Positions 1 to 8,870 of a DNA stretch of 64,000 nucleotides are shown here, one piece after another; position 1 is the first letter of the stretch; every line of letters starts with the position of its first letter. Source of the DNA: CAWGUU01 sp963825765 (lineage in GTDB: Bacteria > Actinomycetota > Acidimicrobiia > Acidimicrobiales > AC-14); NCBI GenBank assembly GCA_963825765.1, contig CAWGUU010000024.1, positions 38,462 to 102,461 of the forward strand, given 5' to 3'. The notes below the pieces were generated by a model. The model was not told the origin of the DNA. It was given only the letters and a program-made list of their open reading frames with translations, and ran no database searches. Both the position numbers and the translations under genes were made by a program.

Positions 1-20
1 TTCCCGCCTGCGGTCACGCA

Positions 21-34
21 GTTGTAATTACAAC
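21..34. promoter_or_regulatory. 14-bp perfect AT-rich palindrome, possible operator
   Basis: GTTGTAATTACAAC is a perfect palindrome in otherwise GC-rich DNA, 82 bp before the DUF4235 gene. Perfect AT-centred palindromes of this size are usual binding sites for dimeric repressors. Which regulator binds it, and whether it serves the gene to the right or one beyond the window edge, cannot be told from this sequence. Confidence 0.4.
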
Positions 35-115
35 GGTGTCATCTTCGTCCATGATGCCCAGGGGGCGCAAGTCAAAATCCGACTGCCCGCGCCTCGGCGT
101 GGGTACAGGGACGGC

Positions 116-403
116 ATGGCCTCCGAAGCGATCCTCTGGAAGGCGGTGGGCGGCGTGAGTGGGATCGCGGCCGGCGCCGCCACCCGCACGTTCCTCCGCA
201 CCGCATGGCGCAAGACCAAGGGCGGTGACCCTCCCGCCAACCCCGCCTCCCGCAACACCACCTGGAAGGAGGCGCTGTTCTGGGCGGCGGCGTCGGGGAT
301 GGCGTTGTCCGTGGCCCGCCTGATCAGCCTCCGGGCCGCCGCCGGGGCATGGAAGGCGAGGACCGGCAGCTACCCGCCGGGGCTGGAAACCGTCAGTCCC
401 TAG
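116..403 (+). CDS. DUF4235 family small membrane protein
   Basis: A 95-residue protein matching the layout of the DUF4235 family common in Actinobacteria. It has a WKAVGG start, a glycine/alanine-rich helix at about residues 10-25, a conserved basic Trp-Arg-Lys patch near residue 31, and a second hydrophobic helix at about 50-70 containing WKEALFWAAASG. The family is thought to be a two-helix membrane protein of unknown function. The ATG follows an AGGGA Shine-Dalgarno-like stretch. The next gene converges on it 3 bp away. The family call rests on motif recall; the function is unknown. Confidence 0.75.
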   Translation: MASEAILWKAVGGVSGIAAGAATRTFLRTAWRKTKGGDPPANPASRNTTWKEALFWAAASGMALSVARLISLRAAAGAWKARTGSYPPGLETVSP

Positions 404-406
404 CCG

Positions 407-2425
407 TCACGCAGAGCGGCCGCGGGACGCCCGCTTCTGCTCGAGGTAGTCGACGAGGACGTAGCTGCCCAGGGTTTCCGGCGTGGTGAAGAACACCCGG
501 CCCCGGTTGACCCGGGCCAGGCGCTCGACGAAGGCCGCCAGGCTGGGATCGGCATCCAGCATGAACGTGTTGATGCAGATGCCCTCGGCCGTGCACCGCA
601 TGACCTCGGCCATCGTGGCCTCGAGCGTCTCCCGGGCGGGCGGGTAGGAGAAGAACGGCTCGCCGTCGGGGAGGATGTGGGCGGTGGGCTCGCCGTCGGT
701 GACCATCAGCACCTGCTTGGTGCCGGCCTGGCGGGCCAGCATGCGCCGGGCCAGCAGCAGGGCGTGCTGGATGTTGGTGCCGAACACGAAGTCCCAGGAG
801 ACCCGGGGCAGCTCTGCCGGGAGGAGCGTGCGGGCCACCTCGCTGAAGACGACCAGGCCGAGGAAGTCCCGTGGGTACTGCGTCGAGATCAGCGAGTGCA
901 GGGCCATGGCCACCTTCTTGGCGGCCAGGAAGTTGTCCTTCATCGGCATCGAGAGCGAGAGGTCCAGCAGCAGGACCGTGCTCGTGCGGGTGAGGGTCTC
1001 GGTGCGGTCGACCTCGAAGTCGGCCGGCTCCAACTCGACGGGCGTGCCTCCCCCCCGACGCTGCAGGGCGTTGCGGACGGTGCGCTCGATGTCGAGGTTG
1101 AACGGGTCGCCCAGCTCGTAGGGCTTGGTGGCGAAGCTGCGCTCGTGGCCCGGGCCCTCGCGTTCGAGCTGGTGCTGGCCCAGCCGGTCCTTGTCGAGCC
1201 GCTGGAACAGGTCGCCCAGGGCGCTGGCACCCAACCGGCGAAGGCCCCGCGGCGTCAGCTCCAGGCGACCCTCGCGGGTCTCGATCAGGCCGGCCTCGGC
1301 CAGCGAGCGCGCCAGCTCGGCCATGCGCTCCAGGCTGCGGGCGCCGTCGTCACCGAGCAGGTCGCGGGCGACGTCCAGGTCGACCTCGGCCAGCGCGCCG
1401 GGTGACGGATTGGACGACAGCAGGTTCTCGAGCTGGTCGAGCGAGCCAAGCCGGTCCATGAGCTGGACGGCCTCGGGCATCCCGAGTGGGTCGCTCCCGC
1501 TCACCTGGTACTGGTTGCCCCACTGCTCGCCCGGGAACGCTTCCTGGAGGTGGCGCCCGAGGCGGTCGACCTGCCACCGCAGGTCCATGTCGTCGAGGAG
1601 CTGGGCGGACAACGCCTGGAGCTGGGCCCGCTGCTCGGGCGTCAGCGAGCTCATGAACGCCTGCATGGCCGCCATCCGGCGGGCCATCTGCTCGAGGAGC
1701 TCGTCGAGGGTGCGGGGGTTGTCGGGGAAGAAGTCGCCGTAGCGCTCCATGAACCCTTCGAAGTCGGGCTCCTCGCCCCGCTGGCGCTGGTCGATCATCT
1801 CGTTGAGGGCGGCCAGCATGTCCTTGAGGCGGGCGATGTGCTCGGGGCTGGTGTCGGCCATGGCGCCGGCCATTGACTGGAACTGGCTGTTCAGGAGCTG
1901 CTGGCGGAGGTGGTCCATGACCTCTTCGAATCGCCGGGCCGCGTCGGGGGAGACGAAGTCGTACTCCTCGAGGGCCCGCACCTGGCCGGCCAAGTCGGGG
2001 GGAAGGAGGTCGAGCGCCATGCGCCGCTCGGCCATGGCCCCGCCGGTGACCTCCTGGCGGCGGGGGTCGCCCGACTCCCGGGCCTGGCGCTCGAGCTCGT
2101 CGACCGCCGCCCGCTCGGTGTCGACCACCTCCCGCAGGGCCTTGGCGATGTCGTCGTAGACGCCGCCGAGGTCGTGACGGCTCAACTCCTCCTGGCGGCG
2201 CCGGCGCAGCCGCTCGACCAGCTCCCGCAGCCCGGCCAGACGCTCGCCGTCGTGGTCGCCCGCCACACGACCTCGTAGCCCGGACTGGAGGAGGCGGCGG
2301 AGGGCGGCATCGAGGTCGCCGTGGTACAGCAGGTCGTCGGTGAGCTCGCCGAGGACGTCGGCGGCGTCGAGCTCGAATCCGGCCTGGGTGCCGTCCCACC
2401 GGGAGTAGCGGAACGCCGACGGCAC
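407..2425 (-). CDS. VWA-domain protein (MoxR partner)
   Basis: A 672-residue protein with a GTG start 14 bp after the upstream AAA+ ATPase, so the two are very likely co-transcribed. The C-terminal third is a von Willebrand A domain. The MIDAS metal site is visible as D488-x-S490-x-S492, T550 and D577 (VTDGEP). Residues 1-480 are helical, Arg/Glu-rich and possibly coiled coil. No signal peptide or membrane segment is seen, so it should be cytoplasmic. MoxR ATPases with VWA partners act as chaperone-like pairs for metal insertion or complex assembly. The client of this pair is not evident from the neighbourhood. Confidence 0.8.
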   Translation of the reverse strand: MPSAFRYSRWDGTQAGFELDAADVLGELTDDLLYHGDLDAALRRLLQSGLRGRVAGDHDGERLAGLRELVERLRRRRQEELSRHDLGGVYDDIAKALREVVDTERAAVDELERQARESGDPRRQEVTGGAMAERRMALDLLPPDLAGQVRALEEYDFVSPDAARRFEEVMDHLRQQLLNSQFQSMAGAMADTSPEHIARLKDMLAALNEMIDQRQRGEEPDFEGFMERYGDFFPDNPRTLDELLEQMARRMAAMQAFMSSLTPEQRAQLQALSAQLLDDMDLRWQVDRLGRHLQEAFPGEQWGNQYQVSGSDPLGMPEAVQLMDRLGSLDQLENLLSSNPSPGALAEVDLDVARDLLGDDGARSLERMAELARSLAEAGLIETREGRLELTPRGLRRLGASALGDLFQRLDKDRLGQHQLEREGPGHERSFATKPYELGDPFNLDIERTVRNALQRRGGGTPVELEPADFEVDRTETLTRTSTVLLLDLSLSMPMKDNFLAAKKVAMALHSLISTQYPRDFLGLVVFSEVARTLLPAELPRVSWDFVFGTNIQHALLLARRMLARQAGTKQVLMVTDGEPTAHILPDGEPFFSYPPARETLEATMAEVMRCTAEGICINTFMLDADPSLAAFVERLARVNRGRVFFTTPETLGSYVLVDYLEQKRASRGRSA

Positions 2426-2439
2426 GGGTCTCGGCGCCC

Positions 2440-3855
2440 CTACCGGCCCCGGTACGTGGCCCGGGCCCCGACCGCGTCCTTGTTCAGCCGACGGGACAGG
2501 TGCAGCCCTTCGAGCACGAACTCGACGGCGCTGGCCACCGAACCCGGCGTCTCGCTGCCCACCAGGGGCATCACCGCCTGCCGCAGGGCGGGCAGGTCGC
2601 GGATGGCCTCGACGTAGGTCTGGGCCGGCACGTCGTCGCCGGCGTGGAAGACGGTGCCGGAGTCGAACGACGCCAGCAGCTCGCGGTGGCGGTCCGGCGG
2701 GCAGCTCTCCTTGAACACCTCCAGCACCGCCGACTTGACCAGCCGGTCGAGGACGGGCCCGTCGCCGGTCTCGTCGAGGGTCTCCACCTCCACCTTTCCT
2801 GCGGTCGACGCCGGGATCGCCTCCAGGTCGCTGATGCGCGGCACCGCCTCGGCCTCACCGAGGCGAAGGGCCCGCCGGGTGGCGTTGGCCACCAGCGTCT
2901 CGTAGTTGGCGATGCTCAGGCGCACCGAGACGCCGGACCGCTGGTTCACGTGCGGGCTGCGCCGGGCGCCGTGGGTGATCCCGGCGACGATGCGGGCCAT
3001 GTGCTCCGGCATGTCGACCCGGATGCCGTCGACCTCGGCCGGCCTGGCCTCCTGGGCCACCACCGCCAGCTCCGTCTCGACGTCAACGGGGTAGTGCGTG
3101 CGGATCTGGGCGCCGAACCTGTCCTTCAGGGGCGTGATGAGTCGACCCCGGCTCGTGTAGTCCTCCGGGTTGGCCGACGCCACCAGCATCAGGTCGAGGG
3201 GGAGGCGGATCTTGTAGCCCCGCACCTGCACGTCGCGCTCCTCGAGCACGTTGAGCAGGCCGACCTGGATGCGCTCGGCCAGGTCCGGCAGCTCGTTGAT
3301 GGCGAAGATGCCCCGGTTGGTGCGGGGAACGAGCCCGTAGTGGAGGGTGAGCTCGTCGGACAGGTAGCGGCCCTCGGCCACTTTGATGGGGTCGACCTCA
3401 CCGATGAGGTCGGCGATGGACGTGTCGGGTGTGGCCAGCTTCTCGCCGAAGCGGTCGGAGCGGTGGACCCATTCGACGGGTGTGTCCTCGCCCCGCTCGC
3501 GGACCAGGTCGCGGGCGTGCCTGGACACCGGCGCGTACGGGTCGTCGTTGATCTCGGATCCACCGACCACCGGCATCCACTCGTCGAGCAGGTCGGTGAG
3601 CGACCTGATGATGCGGGTCTTGGCCTGGCCACGTTCTCCCAGGAAGACGACGTCGTGGCCTGCCAGCAGGGCATTCTCCAGCTGGGGCAGCACGGTGTCG
3701 TCGAATCCCAGAATCCCGTCGACGATCGGCAGCCCGGCGGTGATGCGGGCGGCGGCGTTGCGCCGCAGCTCGTGCTTGACCGGCTGGCTGCGCCAGCCGG
3801 AGGCTCGCAGCTGCCCGAGTGTGGCGGCTTGACCGAGAGCGGCCTGCGTCGACAT
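2440..3855 (-). CDS. MoxR/magnesium-chelatase-like AAA+ ATPase
   Basis: A 471-residue AAA+ protein. The P-loop at residues 73-80 reads GERGQAKT, the G-x-x-G-x-A-K-T form seen in MoxR and ChlI relatives. The Walker B region at about 182-192 reads GIFAINELPDL, with Asn-Glu in place of the usual Asp-Glu. Sensor 1 lies at SANPEDYT (about 227-234) and a likely arginine finger at PLKDRF (R246). It is followed by the VWA gene, the classic ATPase-plus-VWA pairing. The likely role is ATP-driven remodelling of an unknown client. It is not a real magnesium chelatase candidate, because no tetrapyrrole genes are nearby. Confidence 0.82.
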   Translation of the reverse strand: MSTQAALGQAATLGQLRASGWRSQPVKHELRRNAAARITAGLPIVDGILGFDDTVLPQLENALLAGHDVVFLGERGQAKTRIIRSLTDLLDEWMPVVGGSEINDDPYAPVSRHARDLVRERGEDTPVEWVHRSDRFGEKLATPDTSIADLIGEVDPIKVAEGRYLSDELTLHYGLVPRTNRGIFAINELPDLAERIQVGLLNVLEERDVQVRGYKIRLPLDLMLVASANPEDYTSRGRLITPLKDRFGAQIRTHYPVDVETELAVVAQEARPAEVDGIRVDMPEHMARIVAGITHGARRSPHVNQRSGVSVRLSIANYETLVANATRRALRLGEAEAVPRISDLEAIPASTAGKVEVETLDETGDGPVLDRLVKSAVLEVFKESCPPDRHRELLASFDSGTVFHAGDDVPAQTYVEAIRDLPALRQAVMPLVGSETPGSVASAVEFVLEGLHLSRRLNKDAVGARATYRGR

Positions 3856-3894
3856 CGTCGGGCCAACCTACCCGGCCACCTACTGTTGGGTTCA

Positions 3895-4668
3895 ATGGAC
3901 CGGAAGCCGATGGACAAGGGCGTTCTCTACGTTCACGCACTCCTCATCGGGTGCCTGCTGGCGGTCGGCTTGGGCACCGTGCTCTCGGAGGGCCGCTCCG
4001 GCGGGACCACCGAGGTGACGACCACCGAGACCACGGTGCACATACGTCCCGCCCCCGGGCAGGCCTTCCTTGCCGGCACCGCCCAGCTCGTCGTGGCCAC
4101 CGGCGCCCAGTCGCCGCCGGTGCCGTCCCCCTTCACTCTGACCGCCCTCGACAGGGGCGTGGGGAAGGCCACCATCGAGAACGCCCTGGTCGGAGGGAAG
4201 CGGACGACGATCGCCTGGGGAGGCGGCACGCCGCTGCCGCTCTCGGCCGAAGGTGGCGGCATCGAGCTGTCCGGGGCGACGGTGGAGGTCGACGGCACAG
4301 GGATCACGTGGAAGCTGAGCGGCACGCCGCGCCGGCTCGTCCCCGGCGAGTACAGCGCCGGTGCCCCGGTGGCCACGGGTGTCTCCGGCCTGGCCAACGC
4401 CAGGGACGGCGTCGTGTTCACCGCCGACGACAGCACCATCGTCAACACCTCGGGCGACATCGTCATCAAGCTGCCGTCCCAGCGGCTCGACGTCACCGGC
4501 CCGGGCAAGGTCACGGCGTCGGGGACCCTCACCGTCGTCGACCCCGACGCGACACGCCCGGCGACGTCGGTGGACTTCGGCGAGGGCCCCTACCAGGCGG
4601 CGCTGGACCCCACCAGCGGCACCCTGCAGATCAACGCCGTCCTCCAGGGCCCCCTGAAGGTCACATAG
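3895..4668 (+). CDS. membrane-anchored hypothetical protein
   Basis: A 257-residue protein of no family I recognise. One hydrophobic segment near the N terminus (YVHALLIGCLLAVGLGTVL) looks like an uncleaved anchor. It is followed by a Thr-rich linker and a Gly/Thr/Val-rich extracytoplasmic part that reads as beta structure, with repeated short strands such as ATVEVDGTGITWKL. An in-frame ATG at 3910 is an equally good start. It is divergent from the MoxR gene with a 39-bp gap and convergent with the following lipoprotein gene. The function is unknown. A surface or envelope role is inferred only from topology. Confidence 0.6.
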   Translation: MDRKPMDKGVLYVHALLIGCLLAVGLGTVLSEGRSGGTTEVTTTETTVHIRPAPGQAFLAGTAQLVVATGAQSPPVPSPFTLTALDRGVGKATIENALVGGKRTTIAWGGGTPLPLSAEGGGIELSGATVEVDGTGITWKLSGTPRRLVPGEYSAGAPVATGVSGLANARDGVVFTADDSTIVNTSGDIVIKLPSQRLDVTGPGKVTASGTLTVVDPDATRPATSVDFGEGPYQAALDPTSGTLQINAVLQGPLKVT

Positions 4669-4685
4669 CCAAGCGGGCGGGGCGG

Positions 4686-5063
4686 TCAGGAAACTCTCAG
4701 CCTGGCCGTCGGAGACCCGCCGTCACCTAGCTCGACCAGCTCGACGGTGTAGCTCAGGTACTGAGCCTGCCGGGGCGCGTCGGTGCGGAGGGACAAGGTG
4801 GCCGGTGGGCTGCCCGCCTTGGCCGTGGTGACCGCGATGGTGGCGTCGCCGGCCTGGATGCACTGCACGCCCGGTGGGCAGCGCGAGTCCTGGACGAGAT
4901 CGTCGTAGGTGACGGTGAGCCCCTCCCCCTCGATATCGACCGTTTCGCCGACGCCGATCGAGAACGTTTGTCCCCTGGTCGCGCTCCGGCCGGCATCACT
5001 GCCACAGGCCGTCGCAATGACCATCGCCGCGGTTGCCAGCCAGACCAGCCACCGAGTGCTCAC
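4686..5063 (-). CDS. small lipoprotein with SRCPxxVxC motif
   Basis: A 125-residue protein with a GTG start at 5063, chosen because it gives a clean lipoprotein signal: STRW, a hydrophobic core, then ATAC followed by GSD. The mature part contains DSRCPPGVQCIQAGDA. That resembles a motif (D-S-R-C-P-x-x-V-x-C-x-x-x-G-x-A) I recall from small lipoproteins in several phyla, whose two cysteines probably form a disulfide. The function of that group is not established. The gene sits between two plus-strand genes and shares no obvious operon. Confidence 0.65.
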   Translation of the reverse strand: MSTRWLVWLATAAMVIATACGSDAGRSATRGQTFSIGVGETVDIEGEGLTVTYDDLVQDSRCPPGVQCIQAGDATIAVTTAKAGSPPATLSLRTDAPRQAQYLSYTVELVELGDGGSPTARLRVS

Positions 5064-5152
5064 GTCCCCGACGGTACAAGCGCGGCCGGTTCCTTGGACC
5101 GCGTCAGGAATTGTCACACTGGACGTCGTTCCGACCCAGGAAGGCTCCCGCG

Positions 5153-6906
5153 ATGGACGTCCATCGGCACTCATACGACGCGGTCATCGTCGGCGCCGGC
5201 GGGGCCGGTCTGCGGGCCGCTATCGAGACGGCCGGCAAGTGCCGCACCGCGGTCCTCACCAAGCTGTACCCCACGCGGTCCCACACCGGGGCGGCCCAGG
5301 GCGGGATGTGCGCGGCGCTGGCCAACGTGGAGGAGGACTCCTGGGAGTGGCACACCTTCGACACGGTGAAGGGCGGCGACTACCTCGTCGACCAGCCGGC
5401 GGCGGAGATCATGTGCCGCGAGGCCGTCGACGCAGTGATCGAGCTCGAGCACTTCGGGCTCCCGTTCAACCGGACACCGGAGGGCCGCATCGACCAGCGC
5501 CGGTTCGGCGGGCACACCCGCAATCACGGGGAAGCGCCCGTGCGGCGGGCCTGCTACGCCGCCGACCGCACCGGCCACATGATCCTGCAGACGCTCTACC
5601 AGCAGTGCGAGGCACGGGGCGTGGACTTCTTCAACGAGTACCACGTCCTCGACGTCGCCTTCGTCGACGACGACCCGGCGCGGGGCGTGGCCGGGGTCGT
5701 CGCCTACCAGCAGGCCACCGGCGACCTCCACCTGTTCGAGTGCCGTGCCGCCCTGTTCGCCACCGGCGGGTTCGGGCGCATGTTCAAGGTCTCGTCCAAC
5801 GCCCACACGTTGACGGGCGACGGACCGGGGTTGCTCTTCCGGCGGGGCGTGCCGCTGCAGGACATGGAGTTCTTCCAGTTCCATCCGACCGGCATCCACA
5901 AGCTCGGCATCCTGCTGTCGGAGGCGGCCCGGGGCGAGGGCGGCATCCTGCGCAACGCCGAGGGTGAGCGTTTCATGGAGCGCTACGCCCCGACGGTGAA
6001 GGACCTGGCGCCTCGCGACATGGTGAGCCGGGCCATGCTCACCGAGATCCGCCAGGGCCGCGGCGCCGGCGCGGCCAAGGACTTCCTCCACCTCGACCTC
6101 ACCCACCTGCCGCCGGAGCAGATCGACGCCAAGCTGCCCGACATCACCGAGTTCGTGCGCACCTACCTCGGCATCGAGCCCAAGACGGCGCTCATCCCTG
6201 TGCAGCCGACGGCCCACTACGCCATGGGCGGCATCCCCACCAACGTCTCGGCCGAGGTCGTGCTCGACGCCGCCGGCACCGTCGCACCGGGGCTGTACGC
6301 CGCCGGCGAGTGCGCGTGCGTGTCGGTCCACGGCGCCAACCGGCTGGGCACCAACTCCCTGCTCGACATCGTCGTCTTCGGGCGCCGGGGGGCGCGGCGA
6401 TGGCCGAGTACGTGAACGGCGCGGTCGTCGGGGGCTCGCTGGCCGATGAAGTGGCGGCGCCGACGGCGGCGGCCATCGGCCGGATCACGTCGTCCGACGG
6501 GAAGGAGAACGTGGCCGACATCCGGGGCGCCCTCCAGGCCGAGATGACCGACAAGGCGTCGGTGTTCCGCACCGACGAGACGCTGCGGGAGGCGCTGGCG
6601 ACGATCGGCGGCCTGCGGGAGCGCTACCGGTCGGTCCGCGTCGACGACAAGGGCAAGGTCTTCAACTTCGACCTCACCGAGGCCCTGGAGCTGGGCTTCC
6701 TCATCGACCTGGCCGAATCCCTGGTGGGCGGCGCCCTGGCCCGCACCGAGAGCCGCGGCGCCCACTTCCGCGACGACTTCCCCACCCGTGACGACGCCGG
6801 CTGGATGCGCCACAGCCTCACCCACCGGCGACCCGACGGCTCCCTCGCCCTCGACTACAAGCCCGTCGCGGGTGGGCCGTACACCCCGATGGAACGGCGA
6901 TACTGA
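5153..6906 (+). pseudogene. sdhA: succinate dehydrogenase flavoprotein subunit, interrupted by a 1-nt frameshift
   Basis: The protein has the FAD-binding GAGGAGLRAA at its N terminus, the SHTGAAQGG segment with the FAD-linking His of SdhA, and HPTGIHKLGILLSEAARGEGG, typical of the active-site region. The frame runs from the ATG at 5153 (after AGGAAG) to FGRRGARRW and a stop at 6415. The rest of the protein, from GGAAMAEYV to PYTPMERRY, continues in another frame. One base appears to be missing from the six-G run at 6387-6392; a seventh G restores FGRRGGAAMAEYV. An intact gene would code for about 584 residues. sdhB follows 4 bp later, so a sequencing error is more likely than true loss. Confidence 0.9.
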
Positions 6907-6910
6907 ACTC

Positions 6911-7621
6911 GTGGACGTCGAGCTCAGGATCAAGCGGTTCAACCCCGAGACCGACGACGCCCCCCACTGGGAGACCTACACGGTCGACGTCGAGGAGTCG
7001 GACCGGGTGCTCGACGCCCTCCACCAGGTCAAATGGCACCAGGACGGCACCCTCAGCTTCCGCCGGTCGTGTGCCCACGGGGTGTGCGGGTCCGACGCCA
7101 TGGTCATCAACGGCGAGAACCGCCTCGCCTGCGTGCTGCCCGTGAGCGCGGTGGCGCCCAAGATCACCGTCGAGCCGATCCGGGGCCTGCCGGTGATCAA
7201 GGACCTCGTGGTCGACATGGAGCCGTTCTTCGACGGCTACCGGTCGGTGCTACCCCACCTGATCACCACCGACGACCCGCCCCACGATCGTGAGCGGCTG
7301 CAGTCGCCGGAGCAGCGGGCCCGGTTCGACGACACCACCAAGTGCATCCTGTGCGCCGCCTGCACCACGTCGTGCCCGGTGGCCTGGGCCAACGGGGCCT
7401 ACGTCGGGCCGGCGGCCATCGTCAACGCCCACCGGTTCATCTTCGACTCGCGCGACGAGGGCGCGGGCGAGCGGTTGGAGATCCTGAGCGGCCGCAACGG
7501 CGTGTGGGGCTGCAGGACGGCGTTCAACTGCACCGAGGCCTGTCCTCGCGGCATCAAGGTCACCCAGGCGATCAGCGAGGTCAAGCGGGCCGAGCTGGCC
7601 GGCACCGAACGTCTTCCGTAG
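6911..7621 (+). CDS. sdhB: succinate dehydrogenase iron-sulfur subunit
   Basis: A 236-residue electron-transfer subunit of respiratory complex II. The [2Fe-2S] ligands are C54, C59, D62 and C74, with Asp replacing one Cys as in E. coli SdhB. The [4Fe-4S] motif CILCAACTTSCP spans C145, C148, C151 and C155. The [3Fe-4S] ligands include C201, C207 and C211. The GTG start lies 4 bp after the sdhA stop. No sdhC or sdhD membrane-anchor gene flanks the pair, so the anchors must be encoded elsewhere. A quinone-linked succinate oxidase is the default reading; a fumarate reductase cannot be excluded. Confidence 0.93.
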   Translation: MDVELRIKRFNPETDDAPHWETYTVDVEESDRVLDALHQVKWHQDGTLSFRRSCAHGVCGSDAMVINGENRLACVLPVSAVAPKITVEPIRGLPVIKDLVVDMEPFFDGYRSVLPHLITTDDPPHDRERLQSPEQRARFDDTTKCILCAACTTSCPVAWANGAYVGPAAIVNAHRFIFDSRDEGAGERLEILSGRNGVWGCRTAFNCTEACPRGIKVTQAISEVKRAELAGTERLP

Positions 7622-7776
7622 CCGGAAAAACACCGTCGGTGGCAGATTCTGCCGCCGCCAGGCAGGAGCGCGGTGCCGCGTGCCGAACTTTGTGGTGAAG
7701 AATTGGCTGGGCTGGGCACCGACCGCCACGGGATTCCGTGACGGCCGAATGTCGAGCCGATGGCCGAGAGAGGACC

Positions 7777-8811
7777 ATGCTCGACACACGCGTCGCACCA
7801 CAGCCGTACCCGTCCGTCTTTGCGCCCGCCCCTTCCCCGGCCACCGAGGAGGCGCCGGAGCGCCGGCGACCGTCCGCCCCGAAACCCGGGATGCGTGGCA
7901 CCGTCCTCATGATCGTGCTGGGGCTGGTAGCGGCCCACGGCTACCTGGGCAAGGTGCCGATGGTGCCCCAGTTCCACCTGCCGGGCATCCCTGCCGCGTC
8001 GATGTTGGTGGCAACGCCGCCGCGCCCCATCAGGGCCATGCCGGCTGGGAAGGGCATGTGGATCTGGCAGTACGGCAAGACCGAGGGAGGCGACGTCCAC
8101 GCCATCGTGGCCAGGGCCAAGGCGGTGGGTCTCACCCACCTCTACCTGCGGGTCGGCTCCCACTGGGACGGCTTCTACGGCGGCTCGTTCATGGACAAGC
8201 TGCTGCCGGTGGCCCACGAGGCCGGCCTGCTCGTCTTCGGCTGGGACTTCCCGCGGCTGGGCGAGTCGGTCGACGGCGACATCGAGCGGGCCACGGCGAT
8301 CATCAACTACGAGACCCCCGGCCGCCACCGTCTCGACGGATTCTCGGCCGACATCGAGACCGCGTCGGAGGGCACCCACATCACCGCCGAGTCGGCGTCG
8401 GCCTATGGCCGGGCCATCCGCGACGTGGCCGGTCCCGACTTCTCCCTCATCGCCTGCGTGCCCCGGCCCTCGGCCCACCGGGCCTCCTACCCCTACGCCG
8501 AGGTGGTGGAGAGCTTCGACGCCATCGCGCCGATGGTCTACTGGCTCAACCGCCAGCCCGACAGCGACGTGGTCGGCGCGGTCGACGACCTGGCCCAGTT
8601 CGGCAAGCCCATCTTCCCCATCGGACAGGCCTACGACGGGCTCCCTGAAGGCGGCCGGCGGGGAGTGCCGCCGCCCGAGGAGCTGTGGCGCTTCTTCACC
8701 GCCGCCAACTCGAAGGGCGTGGGGGGCGTGTCCTTCTGGTCCTGGCAGGCCGCCGACCAACCGGCCTGGGACGCGATCCGCGACGCAGTGGAGTTCAAGA
8801 CGCCGGGATAG
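7777..8811 (+). CDS. membrane-anchored glycoside-hydrolase-like TIM-barrel protein
   Basis: A 344-residue protein. The start at 7777 follows GAGAGGACC, a good ribosome site. A proline-rich N terminus leads to one hydrophobic anchor (TVLMIVLGLVAAHGYLG), then a domain reading like a TIM-barrel glycosidase or peptidoglycan-hydrolase-like fold: KGMWIWQYGKTEGGD, LTHLYLRVGSHWDGFY, VFGWDFPRLGE, FSADIET, IAPMVYWLNR and GVSFWSWQAAD. Acidic residues at strand ends (D in FGWD, D/E in ADIE) are plausible catalytic positions. The substrate is unknown. The 155-bp leader carries two small hairpins. Confidence 0.65.
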   Translation: MLDTRVAPQPYPSVFAPAPSPATEEAPERRRPSAPKPGMRGTVLMIVLGLVAAHGYLGKVPMVPQFHLPGIPAASMLVATPPRPIRAMPAGKGMWIWQYGKTEGGDVHAIVARAKAVGLTHLYLRVGSHWDGFYGGSFMDKLLPVAHEAGLLVFGWDFPRLGESVDGDIERATAIINYETPGRHRLDGFSADIETASEGTHITAESASAYGRAIRDVAGPDFSLIACVPRPSAHRASYPYAEVVESFDAIAPMVYWLNRQPDSDVVGAVDDLAQFGKPIFPIGQAYDGLPEGGRRGVPPPEELWRFFTAANSKGVGGVSFWSWQAADQPAWDAIRDAVEFKTPG

Positions 8812-8870
8812 GCGGTTCTGCTCGCGATTGACCCACCTCCAGCCGGTACTTGCGCGAGCAGAAACCGTGG

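Noticed and set aside
2500..3894. A long plus-strand open frame running over the MoxR gene into the membrane protein
   Set aside because: Its first 465 residues mirror the MoxR gene on the other strand and have no protein-like motifs; only the part from 3895 is a plausible gene.
7622..7776. A c-di-AMP riboswitch before the glycosidase-like gene
   Set aside because: Only short hairpins and GCCGA fragments fit; the conserved core of the class is not present.
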